Assembly: GCA_903900265.1 (NCBI GenBank)
Contig: CAIUMM010000182.1
Span: forward strand, 1-58,296
DNA: 58,296 nt
Direction of reading: 5' to 3'
From: an uncultured Pseudomonadota bacterium
GTDB lineage: Bacteria; Myxococcota_A; UBA796; SXON01
Positions within the stretch are counted from its first letter, which is position 1; each line of letters begins with the position of its first letter. Shown piece after piece: positions 16,281 to 27,792 of the stretch. The notes beneath the pieces are model-generated. The model was not told the DNA's origin, made no database searches, and saw only the letters and a list, made by a program, of their open reading frames with translations. Both the position numbers and the translations under genes were made by a program.

Positions 16281-17456
16281 ATGGTTTTTGCGCTGCTGTT
16301 GCTCGGGTGTACCCCAGACGTCACCCACCTCTACGCTGCGGAGCGCACGACGGCGTTGGCGGTGGCCAGCGAGGTGCCGGCGGGATGGAAGCCCGACGCC
16401 GCGCTCGGAATTGCGTCGCCGGATCTTGCCAAAGCGCTGCGGGCGGTCGTTCGTCGCGCGGTGTCGGAGGGCAAGCCGATCCAGCTGCCGTTGGCGTTGG
16501 GCATCACCGCTACGCTGAAGCCGGATCTGGATCTGAAAAAGATCAACATCGAGGCCACCTCCGACTGTGCGGCGTGTTTTTCAATCCAGCTCGCGCTCGA
16601 GGGGCAGGCCCGGTGGGAGGCGGGTCCGGCGAGCGGCAGCGTCCCGATCTCCGCAGCGGCCAGCGCGATCATCGCGGTGTCGGTGCGCGACGGCGCGATC
16701 ATCGAGGCGCGGCCTCGTCGCGTGGACAGCCTGCGCGTGGAGGTCCCTACGCTTGGAAACCTTCGGGTCAACGCCTCAGGTCCGCTGCAGGACTGGCTTC
16801 GGGGCCTGATCGTGGATCGCCTCGCGCCGGTGCGCATCGCGACGTTGGACACCTCGGCGCTGCCGATCCGTGACCTACGGCTCTCGACCACCAACGATCA
16901 GCTCGTGATCGAGCTGCTGACCGACGTGCCGGGCGCGGTTCCGCTGCGCGCGCTCCCAGCCCCGGCGCAGGGCGTAGAGATGGTGATGTCTGAGGCGGTG
17001 ATCACCGGCCTCGCCCGTCGAGCGGCGTTTCAAGCGGGCACGCTCCAAATGGACGTAGCGGTCGACCCGCGCAAGCTGAGCGTCGACGGGGCGGCGTTTG
17101 TGCTGGATCTTCGGCTTTGGCGCCTCGTCGGGCGCGGTTGGTACCGGGATTACCGGGTGAACGGCGATGTGGACGTCGAGGTTCGCGCCAACGGGGCCCC
17201 GCGGCTCCGTCTGAACGCCAAGACCGCCGACGAGACCGCCGCGAGCCCCGGAGCGCTGCTGGTCGATCCCCTCGCGGCGCTGTTTCAGGCCAAGATCCTC
17301 GATGCGATCGTCAACGCGATGGACCGCAGCTTGCCGGGACAGACCCAACAGCGGGTCGCGGGGGTGTCGTTGGCCGCGAAGATGACGGCAGCGCGTGGGT
17401 TGGACGAGGCCTTGCACGTGTACGGCACGCTCGACGTCGCCGCGTCGAATCCGTAG
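16281..17456 (+). CDS. predicted lipoprotein, possible lipid-binding fold
   Basis: This 391-residue protein begins with a short lipoprotein signal, lipobox LLLGC with Cys at residue 10. The mature part shows repeated beta strands and amphipathic helices, ending in LLVDPLAALFQAKILDAIVNAMDRSLPGQ. The overall look is that of DUF4403 or BPI/SMP-like tubular lipid-binding proteins, but no diagnostic motif can be named, so function is left open. It precedes the SGNH hydrolase gene by two bases, suggesting a joint envelope role. Confidence 0.55.
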   Translation: MVFALLLLGCTPDVTHLYAAERTTALAVASEVPAGWKPDAALGIASPDLAKALRAVVRRAVSEGKPIQLPLALGITATLKPDLDLKKINIEATSDCAACFSIQLALEGQARWEAGPASGSVPISAAASAIIAVSVRDGAIIEARPRRVDSLRVEVPTLGNLRVNASGPLQDWLRGLIVDRLAPVRIATLDTSALPIRDLRLSTTNDQLVIELLTDVPGAVPLRALPAPAQGVEMVMSEAVITGLARRAAFQAGTLQMDVAVDPRKLSVDGAAFVLDLRLWRLVGRGWYRDYRVNGDVDVEVRANGAPRLRLNAKTADETAASPGALLVDPLAALFQAKILDAIVNAMDRSLPGQTQQRVAGVSLAAKMTAARGLDEALHVYGTLDVAASNP

Positions 17457-17458
17457 GG

Positions 17459-18949
17459 ATGGCGGTGTCGCCGGAGCTCAAAACCCCAATCCGCTGGAGC
17501 CGTCGGTGGAGCGCGCTCGCGCTTGGAGTCGGCGTGTTGGTCACGTGGGAGGTCATATGCCGGATTTTTCCCGCGCCGGACCCCCGCGTGCCGGCCGGCG
17601 TGCCGGCGCAGGAGACGATCACGCTGGAGGGTGACCCCTGGCTGCTTTGGCAGCTTCGCCCTGGGGATCGCGTCGAGCATGGAAAGCCGGTGCACGTGAA
17701 CCCCAACGGCTTTCGGGATCGGGACGACGGCGCGGCCGCGTCCGGCCTGCGCGTGATGACGGTCGGGGACTCCAGCGTCTACGGCTTTGGCGTGGGCGAC
17801 GACGAGGTGTTTTCCAGCGTGATCGAGAAGATCTACGCGCCCGAACTTCCCGGGATCCACGTCATCAACGGCGCGACGCCGGGATGGTCGACCTTCCAGA
17901 CCTTGAACATGCTCGACATGCGCGGGTGGGCGCTCGCGCCGGACCTGCTGATCGTCGGCAACTTGTGGTCTGACAACAACTTTGATGACTTTGTGGACTC
18001 GGAGTTGCTAACTTCCTACGCGGGTTTTCGCCAGACGTCCGAGTATCGCGCGCGGGTGGTTTTCTCGCACTCCGCGCTGTTCCGGTGGCTGGACTACCAG
18101 ATTCGCGTCGAACCTCGAAAGTCCGCGGCGCAGAAGGTCGGCTGGACGCTGGGCGGCGATGGTCCTCGGTCGGGAAGGCGCAGGGTGGCGATCAACGACT
18201 ACGCCGACAACCTCGACACGCTCTGCGCGCGGATGCGCGAGCGCAACGGCGGCGTGGTCTTTGTGATGCTCGCGAATCGGGAGGACGTGAACCCGGTGTC
18301 GCCGGATCCGGCGTGGGGCCCGTATCGGCGCGTGATGCAGCAAGCCGCCGAGCGCAACGGCGTGCCGCTGGTCGACTTGCCGACGGTGTTCCGGGAGTCG
18401 GGTCGTTCGGAAGACGCGCTGTTCATGGACCAGATGCACCCGACGGCGGCGGGGCACACGCTGATCGCTTCGGCGGTGGAGCAGGCGCTGAAGGCCGCGG
18501 GCTGGCCCCAGCAGCGACTCGTCCCCGTTCACCCCGAGCCGCACCCGGTGTACGCCGATCGTTTTGAGAATCGCGCAGGCAACGTGCAAAGCAGCGTGTC
18601 CGCGGATCCGCGGGGCGAGCCCGCTGCGATGCCCGGGACCGCGCCCCAGCCGCCGCCGGTGCAGCAAAATGGCGCGTTTGCGGTGGATGTCTCCGTACCT
18701 GACTACGTTACGGGGGACTTGCTGCTGGAGGTGCTGACCGAAGATGGCGCGGTGTTGACGACCGCGACGCTGCCGGTGCCCGGCGTTGCGCGGTTGGGCG
18801 CGGTGCACACGGCGCGAGTGCGGCTGCGCCTCACTCTGGACGTAGGGCGCGACGGCGCGGGCGGGAGCGACGAGGTCCGTGAGCTGGGCCCGCTGAACAT
18901 CGGCGCCGGGGGTGAGATTCCCGCCGTCTTTTCTGCGAACGGAAGGTGA
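17459..18949 (+). CDS. membrane-anchored SGNH/GDSL hydrolase
   Basis: The 496 residues start with one membrane helix (about 18-36), so the catalytic domain should lie in the periplasm. The SGNH core shows block I as [10 protein letters not shown] with S105, block III near GNLWSDNN, and block V as D324-x-x-H327 ([10 protein letters not shown]). Family members are esterases or acetyl hydrolases acting on lipids or polysaccharides. A C-terminal extension of about 130 residues has a Pro-rich linker and a beta-type domain. I chose the ATG at 17459, two bases after the upstream stop, because it is followed directly by the charged and hydrophobic anchor; the longer open frame overlaps the previous gene. 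Confidence 0.8.
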   Translation: MAVSPELKTPIRWSRRWSALALGVGVLVTWEVICRIFPAPDPRVPAGVPAQETITLEGDPWLLWQLRPGDRVEHGKPVHVNPNGFRDRDDGAAASGLRVMTVGDSSVYGFGVGDDEVFSSVIEKIYAPELPGIHVINGATPGWSTFQTLNMLDMRGWALAPDLLIVGNLWSDNNFDDFVDSELLTSYAGFRQTSEYRARVVFSHSALFRWLDYQIRVEPRKSAAQKVGWTLGGDGPRSGRRRVAINDYADNLDTLCARMRERNGGVVFVMLANREDVNPVSPDPAWGPYRRVMQQAAERNGVPLVDLPTVFRESGRSEDALFMDQMHPTAAGHTLIASAVEQALKAAGWPQQRLVPVHPEPHPVYADRFENRAGNVQSSVSADPRGEPAAMPGTAPQPPPVQQNGAFAVDVSVPDYVTGDLLLEVLTEDGAVLTTATLPVPGVARLGAVHTARVRLRLTLDVGRDGAGGSDEVRELGPLNIGAGGEIPAVFSANGR

Positions 18950-18992
18950 CCGCGGCGCGCAGGTGCTTAGACTGCGGCCGCTCTGGAGCCTC

Positions 18993-20066
18993 ATGTCAAG
19001 CCCTGCCGACCCCCGCATCCCCGTCACCGTTCTGACTGGCTTTCTTGGAGCGGGAAAAACCACCCTGCTCAATCGCATCCTGACCGAAAATCACGGGCAG
19101 CGCATCGCGGTGATCGAGAATGAGTTTGGCGAGATCGGCATCGATCAGGCGCTCGTGCTCCGCAGCGACGAAGAAGTGTTCGAGATGAACAACGGCTGCC
19201 TGTGCTGCACCGTCCGAGGCGATCTCATCCGCATCCTCGGAAACCTGCTCAAGCGCCGCGACCGCTTTGATCGCATCCTCATCGAGACCACCGGCCTCGC
19301 GGATCCCGCGCCGGTGATCCAGACCTTCTTCATGGACGACGAGCTCAAAGAACACCTGCGGCTCGACGGCGTCGTCACGGTCGTGGACGCGCGCCACGTG
19401 CAGCTGCACTTGCCGGTCGAAGCCGCGCAGGACGGCCACACCCACGGGCCCGATTGTGGTCACGACCACGGCCACGGCGGCCATGATCATGGCGGACATG
19501 ACCACGCCGAGCACGAGCACGCCAATGAGTGCGAGGAGCAGATCGCGTTCGCCGACGTGCTGTTGCTCAACAAGGTGGATCTGGTAGACGCGCACCAGCT
19601 GCGGCGCGTGCAGCAGCGCATCCGCCAGATCAACCCGATGGCGCGCCTGTTGCAGGGCAGCTTCGGCGATGTGCCGCTCCAGAAGGTGCTGGATGTCGGC
19701 GGCTTTGACCTGACGCGCGCGCTTGAGCTCGACCCCAAGTTCCTCACCGACTCCGCTGCGCACACCCACGACTCCGAGGTCGGATCCGTCAGCTTCGTGC
19801 TGGATGGCTCGCTGGAGCCTGCGCTGTTCCAGCCGTGGATCGACGCGCTCCTCAAGGAGCGTGGCGCCGACATCTTCCGGTCGAAGGGCATCCTCGCGTT
19901 CGCGGGCAACCCCGGGCGGGTGGTGTTTCAGGGCGTGCACATGCTGTTTGAGATGGAGGACGGCGCTCCCTGGGGCGCTACGCCGCGGCAGTGCCAGATG
20001 GTGTTCATCGGGCGCAACCTCGACCGCGCCGAGCTGCTGGCCGGCATCTCCGCGTGTCTGGCATGA
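18993..20066 (+). CDS. CobW/ZNG1-family GTP-binding metallochaperone
   Basis: This 357-residue G3E GTPase delivers or handles a metal, probably zinc or cobalt. Walker A is GFLGAGKTT (16-24), the metal-binding CxCC motif is C69-L-C71-C72, and NKVD (193-196) gives guanine specificity. Between them is a His-rich loop (about 149-176) with repeated GHDHGG units, common in zinc-handling members. The C-terminal CobW domain is present. GGAG eight bases before the ATG at 18993 sets the start. It overlaps the WD40 gene in ATGA at 20063, so they are translated together. Confidence 0.9.
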   Translation: MSSPADPRIPVTVLTGFLGAGKTTLLNRILTENHGQRIAVIENEFGEIGIDQALVLRSDEEVFEMNNGCLCCTVRGDLIRILGNLLKRRDRFDRILIETTGLADPAPVIQTFFMDDELKEHLRLDGVVTVVDARHVQLHLPVEAAQDGHTHGPDCGHDHGHGGHDHGGHDHAEHEHANECEEQIAFADVLLLNKVDLVDAHQLRRVQQRIRQINPMARLLQGSFGDVPLQKVLDVGGFDLTRALELDPKFLTDSAAHTHDSEVGSVSFVLDGSLEPALFQPWIDALLKERGADIFRSKGILAFAGNPGRVVFQGVHMLFEMEDGAPWGATPRQCQMVFIGRNLDRAELLAGISACLA

Positions 20067-21100
20067 GGAACCTCCGCGCCGTTGCGGTGTGCGCGTTGGA
20101 CCAGAACCTCGCGGCGCTGGAGTGGTCGCCGGACGGCACGTCGCTCGCGTGGGCCGATCTCGACGGCGGGATCGGGGTGCTGCGCGCCGGCGTGATCAAG
20201 CGCTGGAAGAGCCCCAGCGCGGCTTGTTTGGCGTGGGCGCCCGACAGCCGGCGGTTTTTGACCGGCGGTGATGACGGTGTGCTGCGCGTTTGGGACGCGG
20301 CCGCCGCAGACGGGGCGATGCAGGTCTGGAATCCCGCGGCGGTGGGTGTACCCGCGCGGCAGCGGCCGGCGGCGATCGGCGCGGCCGTGTGGGGTCCAAG
20401 CTGCGTGGCAGTCGCGGCTGGAAAACACGTGGAGCTACGTTCGGCCACGGGCGAGCTGTTGGGCGAGCCTACCGCGCTGCCCGCTACCGTCAGCGCGCTG
20501 GTGCGCGACCCTGCTCGGGACGGCTTCATCGCCGCTGGGTACGGCGAGGCCGTCGCTATCCCCGCGAGCGCGGGAGCCGTGCGCACGTTCACGTGGAAGG
20601 GCTCGATGTTGTCGCTCTCGCCTTCGCCCGACGGCAAGTACGTCGCGATCGGCTGTCAGGACAACAGCGTGTTGATCTGGCAGCGCTCGCTGGGGCCGGT
20701 GCCCGAAGGCGCGCCCGAGCCCGAGCCGATGCGCATGGGCGGGTTTCCCGGCAAGGTGCAGCACCTCGCTTGGGGCGATGGCGCGACGTTGTTCACCGCC
20801 GGAGGCGATGCGCTGGCAACGTGGAGTTTTGCCGGCCGCGGGCCCGCGGGCCAAGACGGCGTGGGGCTTGGCGGGCATGCCGGGCGCATCCTTGGCGTGC
20901 AAACCGCGCGTCGCGGGCGCTTGATGGCGTCGTTGGGAGAAGAGGGCAGGGTTGCCCGCCTGATCTGCTGGACGTATCGTCGCGCGTGGGAGCCCATCGC
21001 CAGCGTGCAGCTCGCGGCGACGACGCTGGCGCTGCGGGCCGACGGGCGTGGTTTTGCGGCGGCGGGCGAGAACCTGCTGCTCGCCGAGATCCCGGACTAG
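20063..21100 (+). CDS. WD40-type beta-propeller protein
   Basis: The 345 residues hold several WD40-like blades, for example [34 protein letters not shown] near 67-79 and [20 protein letters not shown] near 194-213. No signal peptide or enzyme motif is seen, so it is probably a cytoplasmic scaffold. It is coupled to the CobW GTPase by an ATGA overlap; WD40 proteins next to CobW genes suggest a partner in metal delivery (inference). Its TAG stop shares the palindrome CTAG with the stop of the convergent minus-strand gene. Confidence 0.75.
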   Translation: MRNLRAVAVCALDQNLAALEWSPDGTSLAWADLDGGIGVLRAGVIKRWKSPSAACLAWAPDSRRFLTGGDDGVLRVWDAAAADGAMQVWNPAAVGVPARQRPAAIGAAVWGPSCVAVAAGKHVELRSATGELLGEPTALPATVSALVRDPARDGFIAAGYGEAVAIPASAGAVRTFTWKGSMLSLSPSPDGKYVAIGCQDNSVLIWQRSLGPVPEGAPEPEPMRMGGFPGKVQHLAWGDGATLFTAGGDALATWSFAGRGPAGQDGVGLGGHAGRILGVQTARRGRLMASLGEEGRVARLICWTYRRAWEPIASVQLAATTLALRADGRGFAAAGENLLLAEIPD

Positions 21101-21777
21101 TTGGCGGGTCGCCAGTTTTTCGGGCTGGCGATGCGCGCTCCGTAGATGTGGTCGGGGTCGATGTTGCGGCCTCCGATGGGCTCGGTCATATACCCGATGC
21201 CGCCGATGCCCGGATGGGTGGACCAGTACCGCATCGCCGTCACGCGCTCTCCGTGCATGACCCAACTGTCGAAGATCAAGCTGTGGCCGGCACCTCCGTA
21301 GGTCCAGAACTGCAAAAAGTCGCCCCGACGCAGCTCAGCCAGCGGAACGAGATCGCCCAGACCGTAGCGCGCCAGCGCGGCGGCAGGGCCCACGCCCAAG
21401 CGCTCCCGCACGAACCAATCGGTGCGCAGCTCCACAAGATCGGCTGTGGTCAGCCCGTTGATCGGCGCGCTCTCACCGACCTGCGCTTGCAGCACAGCCA
21501 TCGCGACCTCCCAGGTCAGCCCCACGCAGTGTGACCGATGCTCTGGATCTTTAGGCGACAGTAGGGTGCCCAGGTAGCTCACGTCTCGCGTGGTTCCCCA
21601 CCATACGCCGTCATCTTCGGGCCAGTAATAGCCGTAGCTGCCATCCAGCGGGTACGTGTCCATCACGTGCGCGACGGCGTCGGAGAGCCCGATGTCGAGC
21701 CTTTCGGACTCTGCCGGCAGCGGCGGCAATCGTACTCCCCGGTGCGCGCATCCGATCAGGAGCGCTACAATCAGCAC
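21097..21777 (-). CDS. NlpC/P60- or CHAP-like lipoprotein
   Basis: This 226-residue protein has a short lipoprotein signal, lipobox LLIGC with Cys at residue 10. Its middle shows a possible papain-like pair: C84 in HCVGLTWEV at the head of a helix and H165 in GAGHSLIFD, preceded by RRGDFLQFW, which resembles the GDxxxF strand of NlpC/P60 and CHAP amidases. That would make it a cell-wall or amide hydrolase at the outer membrane. Similarity is by pattern only. It abuts the receiver-like gene without a gap and closes the clp operon. Confidence 0.5.
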   Translation of the reverse strand: MLIVALLIGCAHRGVRLPPLPAESERLDIGLSDAVAHVMDTYPLDGSYGYYWPEDDGVWWGTTRDVSYLGTLLSPKDPEHRSHCVGLTWEVAMAVLQAQVGESAPINGLTTADLVELRTDWFVRERLGVGPAAALARYGLGDLVPLAELRRGDFLQFWTYGGAGHSLIFDSWVMHGERVTAMRYWSTHPGIGGIGYMTEPIGGRNIDPDHIYGARIASPKNWRPAN

Positions 21778-22077
21778 CTAATGGGCCTCTCCGCCCATGG
21801 CGGTGACGATGTCCTGCGAGATGCGATCGGGTCGAAACGCGATGACGATTTTGGCGTAGGGGTGCTTCTCGTTGAGGCTCTGTCGCAGCGCCGGGAGCTC
21901 CTCCAACACCGCAGGCCCGCCCAACACGACGGCGTCGACGTCGCTGATGCCTTCGATCGCGGCGATCCCAGCGTCCGGTCCGACCACGCCACGAACTTGC
22001 CAGCCTTCGCCGCGCAGCCGCCGCACGGCGTAGCGGGTGAGCTCGGGGTGGCTCCCGATCAGCAACACTTTGGCCAC
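21778..22077 (-). CDS. small receiver-like protein lacking the phosphoacceptor
   Basis: The 99 residues alternate strands and helices like a CheY receiver domain: KVLLIG, WQVRGVV, DAVVLGGP, KIVIAF. At the end of the third strand, where a receiver carries its phosphorylated Asp, the sequence reads VVLGGP, so the Asp seems to be missing and the domain is probably not phosphorylated. It lies one base after clpA and directly before the NlpC-like gene. It may be an adaptor or a substrate-recognition partner for ClpA (speculative). Confidence 0.5.
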   Translation of the reverse strand: MAKVLLIGSHPELTRYAVRRLRGEGWQVRGVVGPDAGIAAIEGISDVDAVVLGGPAVLEELPALRQSLNEKHPYAKIVIAFRPDRISQDIVTAMGGEAH

Positions 22078-22078
22078 G

Positions 22079-24313
<2,235 letters not shown>

Positions 24314-24348
24314 CGGTGTGCCTGGAATAGCTCCAACGTAGGGCGTCT

Positions 24349-24379
24349 GTGGCGTGTTGCCACCTACCTGAACGGGTAG
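24349..24379 (-). promoter_or_regulatory. two adjacent short inverted repeats between clpS and clpA
   Basis: GTGGC/GCCAC (24349-24353 and 24359-24363, loop five) is followed at once by CTACC/GGTAG (24364-24368 and 24375-24379). They fill most of the clpS-clpA gap and could adjust the ratio of the two products by partial termination or mRNA processing. No T-tract follows, so this stays weak. Confidence 0.25.
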
Positions 24380-24386
24380 TTCCAGA

Positions 24387-24728
24387 CTACTCCGGCTCGG
24401 TCTCGACCAACAGCGGGTATCCAGCAGCTTTTGCGTGCTCCATCGCGAGCGCGGCTTTGGTCTCAGCGATCTCGCGGCTGTAGATCCCGGCGACGCCCTT
24501 GTGGTTGCGGTGCACCGTCAACATGATCCGCGTGGCCTCCACCTGAGACTTGCGGAACACTTCAATCAGGATCCAGATCACGAATTCCATCGTGGTGTAG
24601 TCGTCATTGTGCAGGACGACCTTGAAGTTTCGCGGCTTTTCGACGCGATCCTTTACCGCCGTTCCCGGATCAGCGTTGCCAGGGGTGGAGGCGGGGGGCT
24701 TCGGGTCTTTGGGATCGTTCGTCGGCAT
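24387..24728 (-). CDS. clpS: ATP-dependent Clp protease adaptor ClpS
   Basis: ClpS binds N-degron substrates and delivers them to ClpA. The 113 residues have a disordered Pro-rich N-terminus (about 1-30) and the ClpS core: FKVVLHNDDYTTMEFVIWIL, with the NDDYT motif that contacts the N-terminal residue of substrates, and HRNHKGVAGIYSREIAETK near the second binding surface. The position directly upstream of clpA agrees. Confidence 0.95.
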   Translation of the reverse strand: MPTNDPKDPKPPASTPGNADPGTAVKDRVEKPRNFKVVLHNDDYTTMEFVIWILIEVFRKSQVEATRIMLTVHRNHKGVAGIYSREIAETKAALAMEHAKAAGYPLLVETEPE

Positions 24729-24776
24729 GATGCGCGAGTATAGTCACGTTGGGGCAGGTGGGAACGGCTTTCGACG

Positions 24777-25535
24777 TCAGTTGGCTTCGCGCCGGAGCGC
24801 GCGGCGCACCAGCACGTAGACCCCCGGGTCCCAGGTCAGCGCGGTGTGGCCGATCCCTTCGACCGGGAGGTTTTGCATCGACGTCTCGCCGGGGCGCGGC
24901 ACGAGCACGCTCGCCCACCACGGGCAGACGACGTCGTGGCGCGAGTAGATGCTGGTGATCGGGATGTTCGACGGGAAGTGATCCCCGCGTACCCGCCGCA
25001 CAAACGCCGAGTCGGGCAGCAGGTCGAAGGGGCTGCGGGAGAGCAGCCCCGCTCCCATCAATCCCACGCCGATCGCCGCGGTTGGCGTGCCGTGATGCGG
25101 CGTTCCAAGCGTAACGATCGACTTGACGCGCTTGTCGCCGCCGTGACGTTGCACGTACTCGCGGGCGATGAGCCCGCCCTTGGAGTGCCCGACGATGTGG
25201 AACTTCTGCAAGCCGGAACGATTGCAGATGCGTTCAATCTTCTCGGCGATCATCGCGGCCAGATCGGCAGGTCGGCGCGTATTGAGCGCGCCGAACAGGC
25301 CGCCGAGGTCAAAGCTGAACACGCCGAAGCCGTCATACCGGAGGCGGTCCTCCATGATCTCCCAGACGTTCCGGGTCTGGAAAAATCCGTGCAACAAAAG
25401 CACCGTCTCAGGATGCTCCGCAAAGTCGTCGCGACGTACAACCCGGTTTCCCCGGGCATATACGCGACGAAGGCTGCCAAGCTGGTCACGGAGCGCGCGG
25501 TATACGCGCCGGGGAGATGTCGGTGTGTTCACCAC
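24777..25535 (-). CDS. alpha/beta hydrolase, lipase-like
   Basis: The 252-residue protein is a lipase-type alpha/beta hydrolase: oxyanion strand VLLLHGFFQ (45-53), nucleophile S118 in GHSKGG, acid Asp in SRHDVVCPWW, and His in GIGHTALTWDP. LGTPHHGTP after the nucleophile is typical of family I triacylglycerol lipases and the esterase EstA group. No signal peptide is visible, so it may act inside the cell. It is the first gene of the minus-strand run leading into clpS, 48 bases downstream. Confidence 0.8.
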   Translation of the reverse strand: MVNTPTSPRRVYRALRDQLGSLRRVYARGNRVVRRDDFAEHPETVLLLHGFFQTRNVWEIMEDRLRYDGFGVFSFDLGGLFGALNTRRPADLAAMIAEKIERICNRSGLQKFHIVGHSKGGLIAREYVQRHGGDKRVKSIVTLGTPHHGTPTAAIGVGLMGAGLLSRSPFDLLPDSAFVRRVRGDHFPSNIPITSIYSRHDVVCPWWASVLVPRPGETSMQNLPVEGIGHTALTWDPGVYVLVRRALRREAN

Positions 25536-25565
25536 GTCGTTCTCTTCACCACCTCGTACAAGGTA

Positions 25566-25582
25566 TCACCGTGCTACGGTGA
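25566..25582. promoter_or_regulatory. perfect inverted repeat in a divergent promoter region
   Basis: TCACCGT and ACGGTGA are perfect mirror arms around GCT. The site sits midway in the 66-base gap between the lipase start (25535, minus) and the lipoprotein start (25602, plus). Its size suits a dimeric repressor; a small hairpin in the lipoprotein mRNA leader is the alternative. Confidence 0.4.
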
Positions 25583-25601
25583 AGCGCTCTGTGAGGTGTG
25601 A

Positions 25602-26135
25602 ATGCGTGCGTTCCCGTTTTCTTTGCTGGCGGTAGTGCTTGGTCTTGTGGGTTGTGCGGAGAAGACCGTCGAGGACTCCAACGAGCCTCCTCCGCTGACC
25701 AAAGGAGACACCGCGGACTGCAACCTCAACGCCCCGGTCATCACCGAGGTGGAGGTCACCAACGGCGGCATGTCCACCTTCGACAACGGAACCTTCCCCA
25801 CCATCGGCCTCGCGATGAAGGTCGAAGATGATGACGGGGATCTCGACGTCATCGGCATGTTCGTGTGGTTTGACGATGTCGTCGACGGCGCCGTGGATCA
25901 GTCCGGTGAGGCCTCGTTTGACGCCCCGGCGTACCTGTACGAGAACGCGGAGCCGTGCGGCAAGTTCTCCGCCGGGTTGACGCTGGCGCCCGCGGTCACC
26001 AGCGGCACCCTGGATTACAGCACTCGCTACGAGTTCGCGGTGGTCGCGGAGGATCACCATGCCGTGCGTTCCGCGCCCTACATCGTCGACGGCGTGACGC
26101 CGAACATGGACGGCACGGACGGGTCCGCGCCGTGA
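25602..26135 (+). CDS. predicted lipoprotein of unknown function
   Basis: This 177-residue protein has a clear lipoprotein signal, lipobox LVGC with Cys at residue 18, an acidic linker with Pro-Pro-Pro, then one beta-sandwich-like domain (about 40-165) carrying two cysteines. No family is recognised. Its stop overlaps the GTG start of purM in GTGA, so a surface lipoprotein appears to be transcribed together with purine genes. Confidence 0.65.
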   Translation: MRAFPFSLLAVVLGLVGCAEKTVEDSNEPPPLTKGDTADCNLNAPVITEVEVTNGGMSTFDNGTFPTIGLAMKVEDDDGDLDVIGMFVWFDDVVDGAVDQSGEASFDAPAYLYENAEPCGKFSAGLTLAPAVTSGTLDYSTRYEFAVVAEDHHAVRSAPYIVDGVTPNMDGTDGSAP

Positions 26136-27139
26136 GCCAACGTGACGCATACCGAGACGCCGGCGTAGACATTGAAGCAGGCGATGAGGTCGTCGACCGC
26201 ATCGGCAAGCACGTGAAGTCCACCTACCGTCCGGGCGTGATCGGGGATCTTGGTGGCTTCGGCGGCCTGTTCTCGTTGATGGGCCGGTACCGGGATCCGG
26301 TGCTGGTCAGCGGCACGGACGGCGTGGGGACCAAGCTGTTGCTCGCCCAGCAGCTTGGACGCCATGAGACCATCGGACAGGATCTGGTCGGTATGTGCGT
26401 GAACGACGTCGTGGTGTGCGGCGCCGAGCCGTTGTTCTTTCTGGATTATTTCGCGACCGGCAAGCTCAACCCGACCGAAGCCGAGCAGGTGATCGCCGGC
26501 GTTGCGGCGGGGTGCAGGCTCGCGGGCTGCGCGCTGATCGGCGGCGAGACCGCGGAGATGCCGGGCATGTACAAGCCCGGTCACTACGATCTGGCCGGCT
26601 TCTGCGTCGGCGCGGTCGAACGCGAGCGCATCATCGATCCGACCCAGATCAGAGCAGGAGACGTCCTCGTAGGGCTGCCTTCGAGCGGCCCGCACTCCAA
26701 CGGCTATTCGTTGATCCGCAAGCTGGTTGAAGGTCTGGATCTCGCGCAGGAGCACGGGTGCGGGCGGCCTCTGGCGGACGCGTTGATGGAGCCGACGCGC
26801 ATCTACGTGAAGGAGCTCCTCGCGCTCCACGCAGCGGGGCGGATGCTGGGCGCGGCGCACATCACCGGAGGCGGGTTTACCGGCAATGTGCCTCGCATGT
26901 TCCCTTCTGGGATCGGCGCGGTCATGGAAAAGGGCTCCTGGCCGATGTTGCCGGTGTTTGAGCTGCTCCGCGAACGCGGGGAGCTCACCGATGCGGAGAT
27001 GTTCCGCACCTTCAACAGCAGCCTCGGCATGGTGTTGACGGTGCGCGCGGTCGAGGCCGACGCGGTCGCTGCCGAGCTCGGCGGGTTCATCGTCGGCGAG
27101 ACGGTAAACGACCCCGATGGCGAGTGCCGGATTGCCTGA
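26132..27139 (+). CDS. purM: phosphoribosylformylglycinamidine cyclo-ligase
   Basis: PurM (AIR synthetase) makes 5-aminoimidazole ribotide, step five of purine synthesis, in the cytoplasm. The 335 residues contain the family start YRDAGVDIEAGDEVVDRI, the ATP-binding GTDGVGTKL, VNDVVVCGAEPLFFLDYF, GGETAEMPGMY and the GGGFTGNVPR motif. The GTG at 26132 matches the family N-terminus and overlaps the upstream stop. The last 23 bases overlap purN. Confidence 0.96.
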   Translation: MSQRDAYRDAGVDIEAGDEVVDRIGKHVKSTYRPGVIGDLGGFGGLFSLMGRYRDPVLVSGTDGVGTKLLLAQQLGRHETIGQDLVGMCVNDVVVCGAEPLFFLDYFATGKLNPTEAEQVIAGVAAGCRLAGCALIGGETAEMPGMYKPGHYDLAGFCVGAVERERIIDPTQIRAGDVLVGLPSSGPHSNGYSLIRKLVEGLDLAQEHGCGRPLADALMEPTRIYVKELLALHAAGRMLGAAHITGGGFTGNVPRMFPSGIGAVMEKGSWPMLPVFELLRERGELTDAEMFRTFNSSLGMVLTVRAVEADAVAAELGGFIVGETVNDPDGECRIA

Positions 27140-27770
27140 GGTCGCTCCGCGGCGCGTCGGCGTTCTGGTGAGCGGGCGTGGATCGAACCTGCAAGCCTTG
27201 CTCGACGCTTGTGTGGATGGGTTTCCGGCGCGGGTCGTGCGGGTGGTGTCCAACATCCCCGGCGTCTACGCGCTCGAGCGTGCGGCGCGCGCGGGGGTGC
27301 CTACGTGCGTGCTCCCACACGCGGGAGTGCCGCGGCCTGCGTTTGATGCGGCGCTCCGCGCGCAGCTCCTCGATGACGGCGTCGACATCGTCTGCCTCGC
27401 GGGCTTCATGCGCGTCCTCGGGCCGGGGTTCTTGGAGGGCTGGCCGGTGATCAACGTGCACCCGGCGCTGCTCCCGGCGTTTCCCGGACTGCACGGGCCG
27501 CGCCAAGCCATCGCGGCCGGCGTAGTTCAGGCGGGGGCGACGGTGCATCTCGTGGACGCCGGCGTCGACACCGGGCCGATCCTCGGGCAAGCCACCGTCG
27601 CGGTGACCGACGACGACACCGAAGACAGCCTCGCTGCGCGGATCCTGCCGTTCGAACACCGCCTCTTTGTGCAGGCGCTCCGGCAAGTCGCCGAGGGGCG
27701 CGTGCGCGTTGAGGGGCGTCGCGCGCACATCGGATTGAAGCCGGGAGAGCAGCGCTGGCTGCAGGGCTGA
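27117..27770 (+). CDS. purN: phosphoribosylglycinamide formyltransferase
   Basis: PurN transfers a formyl group from 10-formyl-tetrahydrofolate to GAR, step three of purine synthesis. The 217 residues show the substrate loop GRGSNLQAL (20-28) and the catalytic set N113, H115 (INVHPALLP) and D151 (GVDTGP). The ATG at 27117 lies inside purM and gives a leader of about ten residues before the first strand. A perfect inverted repeat directly after the stop probably ends the transcript. Confidence 0.95.
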   Translation: MASAGLPEVAPRRVGVLVSGRGSNLQALLDACVDGFPARVVRVVSNIPGVYALERAARAGVPTCVLPHAGVPRPAFDAALRAQLLDDGVDIVCLAGFMRVLGPGFLEGWPVINVHPALLPAFPGLHGPRQAIAAGVVQAGATVHLVDAGVDTGPILGQATVAVTDDDTEDSLAARILPFEHRLFVQALRQVAEGRVRVEGRRAHIGLKPGEQRWLQG

Positions 27771-27790
27771 TACCGTCGGACCGACGGTAT
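27770..27790. terminator. perfect inverted repeat between convergent purN and DUF2062 gene
   Basis: Two ten-base arms, ATACCGTCGG and CCGACGGTAT, are separated by a single A. They fill the 22-base gap between two converging genes, so a bidirectional terminator is the natural reading. There is no T-run on either side, so a protein-binding site remains possible. Confidence 0.5.
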
Positions 27791-27792
27791 GA

